5,379 bases of DNA from Methanobacteriota archaeon (GTDB taxonomy: Archaea; Hydrothermarchaeota; Hydrothermarchaeia; Hydrothermarchaeales; JACRDW01). Each line of letters opens with the position of its first letter. The stretch's first letter is position 1. The position numbers and the translations under genes were made by a program. Shown here piece by piece: positions 1 to 5,015 of the stretch. The notes below the pieces were generated by a model, which saw only the letters and a list, made by a program, of their open reading frames with translations, made no database searches and was not told the DNA's origin. The stretch is from contig JACRDW010000059.1 of the NCBI GenBank assembly GCA_016212785.1, positions 1 to 5,379 of the forward strand, given 5' to 3'.

Positions 1-16
1 AATCCCTTCCCCCGCA
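1..16 (+). tRNA. 3' end of a tRNA gene, probably tRNA-Leu (cut by the window's left edge)
   Basis: Read as tRNA positions 58-73, the bases fit the expected pattern. AAT falls at 58-60 with the invariant A58, CCCTT at 61-65 begins with the invariant C61, CCCCCGC at 66-72 is the 3' acceptor strand, and A at 73 is the discriminator. A GCGGGGG/CCCCCGC acceptor with discriminator A is typical of archaeal tRNA-Leu. No CCA is encoded; TTT follows. The tRNA body lies outside the window, so identity is inferred from 16 bases only. The alternative is that this is the end of a tandem repeat unit, since a near copy lies at 177-193. Confidence 0.42.
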
Positions 17-176
17 TTTGTCACCCTCCTTCGCTCGTCGCTTCGCTAGAGCTCAGTCGCTCGACACCGATTTTTCCGTCAACGCTTTTGCCGTGCACTC
101 GTTCGACATGAACGAAGGCATGAGCGCCGCTCGTACTCTCGCTCTTTCAGAGCGAATGCAAAAGGGTTGGTTCTTG
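17..176. other. Non-coding, hairpin-rich spacer between the two tRNA-3'-end-like copies
   Basis: No convincing gene is seen on either strand. The stretch is rich in TCGCT/AGCGA words. It holds two clear hairpins: TCGTTC (99-104) with GAACGA (110-115) around a 5-base loop, and TCGCTCT (139-145) with AGAGCGA (149-155) around the triloop TTC. Two adjacent 15-base segments (68-82 and 83-97) resemble each other at about 11 positions, with a shared CG-TTTT-CCGT pattern. It may be a degenerate repeat or the remnant of an element inserted at a tRNA gene. Confidence 0.5.
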
Positions 177-193
177 AATCCCCTTCCCCCGCA
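177..193 (+). repeat. Second copy of the tRNA 3'-end sequence (direct repeat of 1-16, one extra C)
   Basis: AATCCCCTTCCCCCGCA repeats positions 1-16 with one added C. The acceptor strand CCCCCGC (186-192) and A193 are intact. A matching 5' T-stem AAGGG is present at 162-166, but the loop between the T-stem arms is 14 bases instead of 7 and the usual TTC is displaced. No GCGGGGG 5' acceptor strand is found within the preceding 100 bases, so this is a broken or partial tRNA end rather than a second working gene. Confidence 0.5.
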
Positions 194-204
194 CCTTTTT
201 CTTT
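194..204 (+). terminator. Possible T-rich transcription stop after the tRNA-end copy
   Basis: CCTTTTTCTTTG begins immediately after the tRNA-end copy and is followed by another TTTTT at 211-215. T-tracts of about five are the usual archaeal termination signal. A native stop lying behind the second copy, not the first, would suit the idea that 177-193 is the displaced original 3' end. No experimental support can be seen. Confidence 0.28.
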
Positions 205-212
205 GTGTAATT

Positions 213-256
213 TTTGAACGCTTGAAATTTTGCTCTGCAAAATTTCTACGTTCGAA
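213..256. repeat. Long two-part inverted repeat upstream of the radical SAM promoter
   Basis: The inner arms GAAATTTTGC (224-233) and GCAAAATTTC (237-246) are perfect 10-base complements around the triloop TCT. The outer arms TTTGAACG (213-220) and CGTTCGAA (249-256) pair with one wobble (T215-G254), separated from the inner stem by a 3/2-base internal loop. The structure ends 7-8 bases before the putative BRE/TATA of the gene at 299. It could be an operator for a dimeric regulator, a structured end of an upstream transcript, or a mobile hairpin unit. Confidence 0.7.
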
Positions 257-263
257 TACCGCC

Positions 264-277
264 TGAAAATTTATAGG
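264..277 (+). promoter_or_regulatory. Archaeal TATA box for the radical SAM gene
   Basis: The A/T-rich core AAAATTTATAGG spans 266-277 and is centred near 273, which is 26 bases before the ATG at 299. Archaeal transcription starts about 26-27 bases after the TATA centre, so the mRNA would begin at or next to the start codon (leaderless). This supports 299 over the in-frame ATG at 230, which lies upstream of the promoter. Confidence 0.6.
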
Positions 278-298
278 TTAGACAATCGAATATCATTC

Positions 299-1561
299 AT
301 GCGCCTGCTGCTCATTCACCCAAAATTTCAGTACAGGGGAAAAGACCTTTTTCCAATAGGGCTCGGCTACCTCGCGAGCGTTGCGAGGGATAAAGCAGAA
401 GTCTCTGTGCTGGACGAAAACGTGGAAGCATTTGACGCAGAAAAAATAAGAGATATAAATCCTGACATTGTTGGAATAACTGCAACGACTCCTTCTTTCT
501 CAAGGGCGGTTGAAATCGTCAGGGCGATTAAGGAAATCAATGCAAAAGCAAGAGTGATAATGGGCGGCACTCATGTAACATTTGCGCCGGAGGATGCGCT
601 GAAAGCAGGCGCGGACGTCGTGATTAGAGGGGAGGGAGAAGCAACGCTTGCAGAACTTCTTGAATCCTCGAATCTCGAAAAAATAAAGGGCATTTCATAC
701 GTTGAGGATGGAAAAATATTTCACAATCCTGACAGGGAGCTTATAAAAGATCTGGACGAGGTACCTTTTCCTGCCCGGGAGTACTTTCCATTAAAAAACT
801 ACCGCATAATGTCTCTCGTCACAAGCAGAGGTTGCCCCTACTCCTGCTCCTACTGCGCCTCCACCAGATTCTGGAGGCAGATGGTAAGATTTCGCTCTCC
901 TGAGAACGTTATAGAAGAACTGAAGCAAATCTCGGAACTGGGCTTCAAGCTTGTTAGATTCATGGACAGCACGTTTACTTTGGACCAGCGGCGCGCAGTA
1001 AAAATTTGCGAGCTGATAAAAGAGTCGAATACTGGTATCAAATGGAGCTGCGAAACCAGGGCTGACTTCATAAGCGATGAGCTGCTCGAAGCGCTACGCA
1101 ACGCAGGCTGCACATTGCTCTGCATAGGTGTTGACTCTGGCTCGCAGGAAGTTCTGGATAAGTGTCGACGCAGCATAGGTGTTGCAACAATGAAAGAGGC
1201 CTTCGAAAAAATAAGAGAATACGGAATTGCTACAAGAGCCTATGTAACCTTTAGCTTTCCGGGCGAGACCGAGAAAACCGTAAGAGAGACAATTCGATTT
1301 TTAGAGGAGGTAAAGCCTGAGCAGACCTTGCTCTCCCTCGCAACTGCATATCCCGGCACCGAGCTGTGGAGCGGCGGAACAGTCGAAGTGCACCCTAACT
1401 GGGTTGCAAAATTCCACGGACATGGCGTGGGGGGCAGGCTGTACTTCCCTGAAGGAATGACGAAAAAAGAGTACGTCAGACTGGCTGAAGAAATGTGGAA
1501 GGCTGTGAAAAAATTAAATAGCGAAGCCGCAGGAGTTAAGAAGCATGGGCTTGCAGGATGA
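299..1561 (+). CDS. B12-binding-domain radical SAM protein, substrate unknown
   Basis: The product has 420 residues. Residues 1-125 look like the Rossmann-type cobalamin-binding domain of BchE-like radical SAM proteins (IVGITATTPSF at 57-67, MGGTHVTFAPED at 88-99, VIRGEGEATL at 108-117). The DxHxxG motif that supplies an axial histidine is not seen. The radical SAM domain starts near 165, and the CxxxCxxC cluster that binds the 4Fe-4S centre is C179, C183, C186. GVDSGSQEVL (277-286) and FSFPGETEKT (318-327) are typical SAM-binding and barrel motifs. Such enzymes do methylations, cyclisations or thiolations; nothing here identifies the substrate. ATG 299 is chosen because the protein begins MRLLLIHPKF, a normal start for this family, and lies 26 bases after a TATA box. 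An in-frame ATG at 230 would add 23 unlikely residues. The gene overlaps the next one by 17 bases. Confidence 0.9.
   Translation: MRLLLIHPKFQYRGKDLFPIGLGYLASVARDKAEVSVLDENVEAFDAEKIRDINPDIVGITATTPSFSRAVEIVRAIKEINAKARVIMGGTHVTFAPEDALKAGADVVIRGEGEATLAELLESSNLEKIKGISYVEDGKIFHNPDRELIKDLDEVPFPAREYFPLKNYRIMSLVTSRGCPYSCSYCASTRFWRQMVRFRSPENVIEELKQISELGFKLVRFMDSTFTLDQRRAVKICELIKESNTGIKWSCETRADFISDELLEALRNAGCTLLCIGVDSGSQEVLDKCRRSIGVATMKEAFEKIREYGIATRAYVTFSFPGETEKTVRETIRFLEEVKPEQTLLSLATAYPGTELWSGGTVEVHPNWVAKFHGHGVGGRLYFPEGMTKKEYVRLAEEMWKAVKKLNSEAAGVKKHGLAG
1531..1535 (+). promoter_or_regulatory. Shine-Dalgarno site for the TPR-like gene
   Basis: AGGAG ends 9 bases before the ATG at 1545 and lies inside the end of the radical SAM gene. 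It decides the start: a nearby ATG at 1558 is out of frame. An internal operon gene with a Shine-Dalgarno site behind a leaderless first gene is a common archaeal arrangement. Confidence 0.6.
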
Positions 1562-1919
1562 AGAGAAAATTCTGGAGAAGCTCGACCCGAATTTCAGAAA
1601 ATTGAGCGCTGCCGAACTCTCGAAACTGATTCAAACCAGTGCGACAGCGCAGGAGCTTGCGCTGTTCCAGAGACCTTATAGAGAGAAAATGCCCCTCTGC
1701 CAGAGAGCAGAAGAATTCATCAAGGCAGGCAGGCTTAATCAGGCGGTTGAAATTCTGAATCATGCACTGTCTACGGGCTACTTCGGAAACGAATATGCCT
1801 ATGGCTTGCTCGGCGATGTACATCTCAAAAAAGGAGAAACTGCAAAAGCTGTAGAAATGTACAGGAAATCCGGCTCAATAGATTCGGCTAAAAAAATTAA
1901 GCGGGTTGGAAAATTTTAA
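1545..1919 (+). CDS. Small TPR-like helical repeat protein
   Basis: The product has 124 residues, with no signal peptide or membrane segment visible. Residues 1-50 are charged and lack a recognised motif. From about 54 there are two helix-turn-helix units of tetratricopeptide type: AEEFIKAGRLNQAVEILNHAL (residues 55-75) and a fuller unit over about 83-116 with YGLLGDVHLKKGETAKAVEMY. TPR-like folds bind partner proteins; they have no catalytic role. The gene begins 17 bases inside the end of the radical SAM gene, with AGGAG before it, so the two are probably co-transcribed and translationally coupled. That suggests a helper or scaffold for the radical SAM enzyme, which is inference from position only. 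Its stop TAA (1917-1919) overlaps the stop of the convergent minus-strand gene. Confidence 0.75.
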   Translation: MGLQDEEKILEKLDPNFRKLSAAELSKLIQTSATAQELALFQRPYREKMPLCQRAEEFIKAGRLNQAVEILNHALSTGYFGNEYAYGLLGDVHLKKGETAKAVEMYRKSGSIDSAKKIKRVGKF

Positions 1920-2971
1920 ATCCCGAGCTTACCAATTTCCCTCTCAATCTCCTCCCGCATCCACTCCTTTCCCTTTTCTTTTCCAGTTTTATATATATCA
2001 ACCAATTTTTGCGCATAGCGCTTGGATCGCTCATACCCGGTTACTCTGGCTTCTTCCACTCTGCGCCAGCTGCCGGTTTTTCTAAGCTCATAGTAAGCTG
2101 CTGCAATTTCCGGAAAAAATACTTTCCTGAAGCCGGTCAAAAGCTCGACATAAAATCCCAGAGAACCTTTCTTTTTATTCGCGATTATGTGGCTGAGCAT
2201 TCCGTTTTCGCCGGTATCGCCCAGAGTATCTTTCAAGCTCCTCACAAGAAGCTCGATTTTAGAGCACGGAAATGAGCCGACTAACCCGTGCCACACCTCG
2301 TCTGGAAGAACTTCGTCGCTCGCCTCTCCGAGCTCGTGGCGTATGTACGACTCGAGCTCTTCCTCGACTGCTCTCTCCACGCTCTCCGGGTTTATTTTTT
2401 CTTCGTCCAGCCCGTAGTCCTCGAGCGCATGCCTCAGGGTTTCGTTTCCTGTGATGCTAACTTCTTCGATTTTTTCCCATATAAAGTATCTAATCGACTC
2501 CTTTCTGACGAGTATATTATTTCCCTGAAGCATTGCTGGCGCAGCAACCAAGTCCCTCGCAAGCTCTCTCCCTGAGATGAATATGTTGTATCCGCGCTCT
2601 CTCCTCACCTCCTCAAGCTGTGCAAGGAAAAAGGAAGGTCTCATCGCAGCCACATAACCCGCGCCGTATAAAAATCCATTCGGCAGTGCCTCGTTTATCT
2701 TTTCAACATCAAACGGATTGTGCGCAGTACCGTTTATTTTTATGTCCCTGAACCCTCGGTCAGATATTTCCTTCCATTTTTTCTCTTTCTTATCAATCCA
2801 ATCCATCAAGGCAGAGGTATCGATTTTTTCCCAGGGCTGCATTCCCTTCTCCCATTTGTACAGCTCCCTCAATCTCAGCAAAAGCCCGCATATGGAGTAT
2901 CCTCCCCAGCTCTTTGCGTTTGAAATTTCGCAATTTTGCCCGACCTGCTCCGCAATTTCTTCGATTCCCAT
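1916..2971 (-). CDS. Conserved protein of unknown function, tentatively Sfum_1244-like
   Basis: The product has 351 residues, is cytosolic and mostly helical and charged, with no signal peptide or membrane segment. From memory it resembles the uncharacterised family named after Sfum_1244 of Syntrophobacter. The recalled resemblances are an N-terminal NCxIS motif followed by a YxxC...LRELYxWEKG pattern (C14 and C28 here), NPFDVEKINEAL at 85-96, FLYGAGY at 100-106, FISGRELARDLVAAPAM at 131-147, and RHELGEASDE at 211-220. No function is known to me. H212-E213 could form part of a metal site, but this is not shown. The ATG at 2971 fits the recalled N-terminus. No TATA box lies 27 bases before it; a weak GAGG is the only start signal. 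It faces the TPR-like gene with stops overlapping by 4 bases and follows cooT on the same strand by 141 bases. A bacterial-style family in an archaeal context could mean transfer. Confidence 0.72.
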   Translation of the reverse strand: MGIEEIAEQVGQNCEISNAKSWGGYSICGLLLRLRELYKWEKGMQPWEKIDTSALMDWIDKKEKKWKEISDRGFRDIKINGTAHNPFDVEKINEALPNGFLYGAGYVAAMRPSFFLAQLEEVRRERGYNIFISGRELARDLVAAPAMLQGNNILVRKESIRYFIWEKIEEVSITGNETLRHALEDYGLDEEKINPESVERAVEEELESYIRHELGEASDEVLPDEVWHGLVGSFPCSKIELLVRSLKDTLGDTGENGMLSHIIANKKKGSLGFYVELLTGFRKVFFPEIAAAYYELRKTGSWRRVEEARVTGYERSKRYAQKLVDIYKTGKEKGKEWMREEIEREIGKLGI

Positions 2972-2983
2972 AATTTTAAATTT

Positions 2984-2987
2984 CCTC
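2984..2987 (-). promoter_or_regulatory. Weak Shine-Dalgarno-like GAGG before the minus-strand unknown gene
   Basis: On the minus strand GAGG is followed by 12 A/T-rich bases (AAATTTAAAATT) and then the ATG at 2971. The spacing is longer than ideal. The A/T-rich stretch itself is too near the start codon to be its TATA box. Confidence 0.3.
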
Positions 2988-3009
2988 AGCGCTCCAAACG
3001 CTCATCCTT

Positions 3010-3100
3010 CTACTCTTTTGAAAAAAGAGTAGCAGAAAAAGTCTTCAAAGACGGTTCGTCCGTGTAGACATTTCTTGCTACTTCTTTTTCAAAGAAGTAG
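3010..3100. repeat. 91-bp compound palindrome: two hairpins in inverted orientation
   Basis: The left hairpin pairs CTACTCTTTT (3010-3019) with AAAAGAGTAG (3023-3032) around GAA. The right hairpin pairs CTACTTCTTT (3078-3087) with AAAGAAGTAG (3091-3100) around TTC. The right half, reverse-complemented, aligns with the left half over its whole length, down to a centre TTCGT (3055-3059) flanked by ACGG and CCGT, with one 4-base gap. The two stems differ at four positions that swap C-G for T-A and T-A for C-G, so both stems stay perfect. The layout resembles paired REP-type units. It lies between cooT and the gene downstream of it on the minus strand. Confidence 0.85.
3036..3052 (-). terminator. 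Possible terminator for cooT, inside the palindrome
   Basis: On the minus strand GTCT-TTGA-AGAC forms a short 4-bp hairpin followed directly by TTTTT (3040 down to 3036). It lies about 60-75 bases after the cooT stop. The stem is weak, but archaeal termination relies mainly on the T-tract. Confidence 0.3.
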
Positions 3101-3112
3101 TCAGGCTTGGGT

Positions 3113-3316
3113 TCATTCTTCATTGGAAATTCTTTTTATAAAAATTTCGTGCTTCCCCGCATCAACCCCTGCGATTCTTGCATTTTTTATCTCTTTTCTC
3201 TCTCCGAGGAGACCTGTAAGCGTGATTTTGCCGCCCTCATCTTTTACAATTACTGCCTCGTCCATCAGCTTTTCCTTTTTCCCGCCTTCGATTAAAAAAA
3301 CTTTGGATTCGCACAT
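3113..3316 (-). CDS. cooT: CooT-like nickel-binding protein
   Basis: The product has 67 residues, about the normal length for this family of small beta-rich proteins. It begins MCESKVFLIEGGK, matching the family's MC-x-(S/A)-KV(F/Y)L start. In Rhodospirillum rubrum CooT, Cys2 of each subunit of the dimer binds one Ni(II), and CooT helps mature carbon monoxide dehydrogenase. Here Cys2 is the only cysteine; H56 is the only histidine. The body shows the alternating strands expected (EAVIVKDEGGKITLTGLLGE at 20-39, then KEIKNARIAGVD at 41-52). The start at 3316 is fixed by the need for Cys2. A TATA-like element at 27 bases suggests a leaderless mRNA. No CODH or hydrogenase gene is adjacent, so the client is unknown. 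Members in archaea have also been annotated as RNA-binding without strong proof. Confidence 0.78.
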   Translation of the reverse strand: MCESKVFLIEGGKKEKLMDEAVIVKDEGGKITLTGLLGERKEIKNARIAGVDAGKHEIFIKRISNEE

Positions 3317-3338
3317 ACTTAAGATTTTGGCAAGTGAG

Positions 3339-3348
3339 GATAAAAAGA
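3339..3348 (-). promoter_or_regulatory. TATA-like element for cooT
   Basis: On the minus strand the sequence reads CTTTTTATCC, centred near 3343, 27 bases before the A of the ATG at 3316. This is the spacing expected for a leaderless start. A second candidate on this strand, TTATATAAATTT (3366 down to 3355), would give a leader of about 20 bases without a Shine-Dalgarno site. Confidence 0.45.
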
Positions 3349-3353
3349 TTACT

Positions 3354-3366
3354 AAAATTTATATAA
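3354..3366 (+). promoter_or_regulatory. TATA box for the endA-trpS operon
   Basis: AAAATTTATATAA is a near-ideal archaeal TATA box with its core TTTATATAA at 3358-3366, centred near 3362 and 27 bases before the ATG at 3389. A leaderless endA mRNA is predicted; no Shine-Dalgarno site precedes the ATG. The element reads almost as well on the other strand, toward cooT, so one site may serve both directions. Confidence 0.65.
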
Positions 3367-3388
3367 CCAAAGCTATCGTTGGGTTAAC

Positions 3389-3889
3389 ATGGACGCTCGT
3401 TTGGTTGAAGATAAAATAATAGTAGAAGACAAGCCTTCGATAGACAGGCTGCACCAGAAGGGATTTGGAAAGAAGGTAGGGGACAAACTTGAGCTATCCC
3501 TGCTGGAAGGATTGTTTCTCCTTGAGAGGGAATCGCTGAAAATTTTAGAAAATAAAAAGGAAGTTACCAGAGAGGATGTACTGAAGAGAGTGGACGAAAA
3601 AGAGTTCGTGCTCCGGTACAGGGTTTACAAGGATTTGCGGGAGCGGGGCTACATATTAAAGACAGGGTTCAAATTTGGAGCGCACTTCAGGGTTTACGAG
3701 AGGGGCGAGTTTTTGACCGAGCACTCAAAATATCTTGTGCATGCTGTACCCGAAAATTACGTAATCTCTTTCCCTGAAATGGCGCGCGCAGTTCGCCTGA
3801 CGCAGGGTGTGAAGAAGAAGATTATGTTCGCAGTCGTCGATGACGAGGGGGACATAACGTATTATTCAGTTGAAAGAATAACGCCGTGA
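3389..3889 (+). CDS. endA: tRNA-splicing endonuclease (tRNA-intron lyase), homotetramer type
   Basis: EndA cuts both ends of introns in precursor tRNA (and rRNA) at bulge-helix-bulge motifs, leaving 2',3'-cyclic phosphates. The product has 166 residues, the size of the alpha-4 type known from Methanocaldococcus jannaschii. Residues 1-75 form the N-terminal domain, and the catalytic domain starts near RYRVYKDLRERGYILKTG (76-93). By alignment from memory with the M. jannaschii enzyme (Y115, H125, K156), the catalytic triad is Y103 in FRVYERG, H112 in TEHSKYLV and a lysine of VKKK (probably K143). The acidic VVDDEGDITYY segment (149-159) corresponds to the loop used in subunit contacts. The start lies 27 bases after a strong TATA box. 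Its stop overlaps the trpS start (GTGA). Nothing is truncated. Confidence 0.94.
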   Translation: MDARLVEDKIIVEDKPSIDRLHQKGFGKKVGDKLELSLLEGLFLLERESLKILENKKEVTREDVLKRVDEKEFVLRYRVYKDLRERGYILKTGFKFGAHFRVYERGEFLTEHSKYLVHAVPENYVISFPEMARAVRLTQGVKKKIMFAVVDDEGDITYYSVERITP

Positions 3890-5013
3890 TAGATATGAAA
3901 AACGATTTCGTTGTTACGCCCTGGGAAGTGAAGGGAGAGATAGACTACGACAAGCTGGTTGAAAGATTCGGCACCCAGCGAATAACCGAAGAGCTGCTGA
4001 GGAGAATAAAAAAGCATGCTAAAACTTTGCATCCGATGCTCAGGCGGAATATCTTCTACTCCCACCGGGACCTCGGCTGGATACTGGACGAGTACGAGAA
4101 GGGCAGTAAATTTATTCTCTACACAGGTCGCGGCCCGAGCGGCGATACCCATCTGGGTCATCTCATGCCGTGGATATTCACCAAGTATCTGCAGGATTCC
4201 TTCGATGCAAAGCTTTTATTCCAGCTCACCGACGATGAGAAATTTTTGTTCAGCGAGTCTCTGAGCCTTGAGGATACTAAAAAATATGCGTATGAAAATG
4301 CGCTCGACGTTATTGCCCTCGGGTTTGATTCGAAAAAAACCGAGATTTTTTTAGATACCGAATTCATAGCATCGCAGTACAGGCTTGCGTTGAAGGTTGC
4401 AAAGCGGGTAACTTTTTCAACAGCAAAGGCGGTATTCGGCTTCGACAACAGCAGCAACATAGGCAGCATTTTTTTTACGAGCATACAGTCTGTACCGGCA
4501 TTTCTTGAGTCAGAAAGGCAGAACAAGGCAGTGCCTTGTTTGATACCCTGCGCGATAGACCAGGATGCGCACTTCAGGGTTACCCGGGACGTTGCGCCGA
4601 TGCTCGGCTATCCAAAGCCCTCGCTGATTCACTGCAAATTTTTCCCTTCTCTAACCGGCTCTGACAAGATGTCTGCCTCAAAAACCGAGACGAGTATATT
4701 CACTACAGATGCTCCGGAAGTCGCAAAGAAAAAAATAATAGATGCGTTCACCGGAGGGCAGGCCACGATAAAAGAGCAAAAAGAAAAAGGCGGCAATCCA
4801 GACATCTGCTCGATTTACCAGTACTGCTTTTACATTTTTGAAGAAGACGACGAGAAAGTCAGAGAGCTGAGGGAGAGCTGCAGAAGGGGGGGAATTCTGT
4901 GCGGCGAGTGCAAGAGAGAGCTGGCGAAAAGAGTAGCGAAGTTCTTGGAGCAGCACCAAAAGAAAAGAGAAAAAGCGAGGGATAAACTCGAAGAATTCGT
5001 GATTAAAGATTGA
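3886..5013 (+). CDS. trpS: Tryptophanyl-tRNA synthetase, archaeal type
   Basis: This is a class I aminoacyl-tRNA synthetase that charges tRNA-Trp in the cytosol. The product has 375 residues, normal for archaeal TrpRS. It has the archaeal/eukaryal N-terminal extension (VVTPWEVKGEIDYDKL at 9-24). The ATP-binding HIGH motif is HLGH at 89-92 within GRGPSGDTHLGH, and the KMSKS loop is KMSAS at 261-265. CAIDQDAHFR (222-231) lies in the catalytic domain. A C-terminal LCGECKREL (338-346) precedes a helical tail, as in relatives. The GTG at 3886 overlaps the endA stop by 4 bases. An ATG three codons later (3895) is an equally possible start, since neither has a clear Shine-Dalgarno site. Co-transcription with endA puts tRNA splicing and tRNA-Trp charging together; euryarchaeal tRNA-Trp often has an intron that EndA removes. 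Confidence 0.95.
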   Translation: MIDMKNDFVVTPWEVKGEIDYDKLVERFGTQRITEELLRRIKKHAKTLHPMLRRNIFYSHRDLGWILDEYEKGSKFILYTGRGPSGDTHLGHLMPWIFTKYLQDSFDAKLLFQLTDDEKFLFSESLSLEDTKKYAYENALDVIALGFDSKKTEIFLDTEFIASQYRLALKVAKRVTFSTAKAVFGFDNSSNIGSIFFTSIQSVPAFLESERQNKAVPCLIPCAIDQDAHFRVTRDVAPMLGYPKPSLIHCKFFPSLTGSDKMSASKTETSIFTTDAPEVAKKKIIDAFTGGQATIKEQKEKGGNPDICSIYQYCFYIFEEDDEKVRELRESCRRGGILCGECKRELAKRVAKFLEQHQKKREKARDKLEEFVIKD

Positions 5014-5015
5014 TA

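Noticed and set aside
53..121. Minus-strand ATG frame of 22 codons in the first spacer
   Set aside because: Short, lacking a ribosome site or promoter, and lying within hairpin-forming repeat-like DNA; probably chance.
100..193. A second complete tRNA gene ending at 193
   Set aside because: No 5' acceptor strand GCGGGGG, no recognisable D-arm or anticodon arm, and the T-loop is 14 bases long.
18..266. Open frame of 82 codons from TTG on the plus strand
   Set aside because: It starts with a weak TTG right after the tRNA-like end, runs through the tRNA-end copy and the long hairpin, has no ribosome site, and its product is low-complexity with no recognisable domain.
230..298. N-terminal extension of the radical SAM protein to ATG 230
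   Set aside because: It would place the start before the TATA box and inside the dyad, and the extra 23 residues do not look like the family's N-terminus.
850..1176. 108-codon frame on the minus strand inside the radical SAM gene
   Set aside because: Antisense to a clearly coding region with intact CxxxCxxC; its serine- and leucine-rich product is typical of a shadow frame.
2288..2575. Plus-strand frame of 95 codons opposite the minus-strand unknown gene
   Set aside because: Antisense to a gene with family-like motifs across its whole length; no start signals and no recognisable domain.
3010..3100. CRISPR repeats
   Set aside because: Only two hairpin units, in inverted rather than direct orientation, with no regular spacers and no cas genes.
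3010..3100. Insertion sequence remnant with terminal inverted repeats
   Set aside because: No transposase fragment and no target-site duplication could be seen; the symmetry is internal hairpins in inverted copies, so it is reported as a palindromic repeat only.
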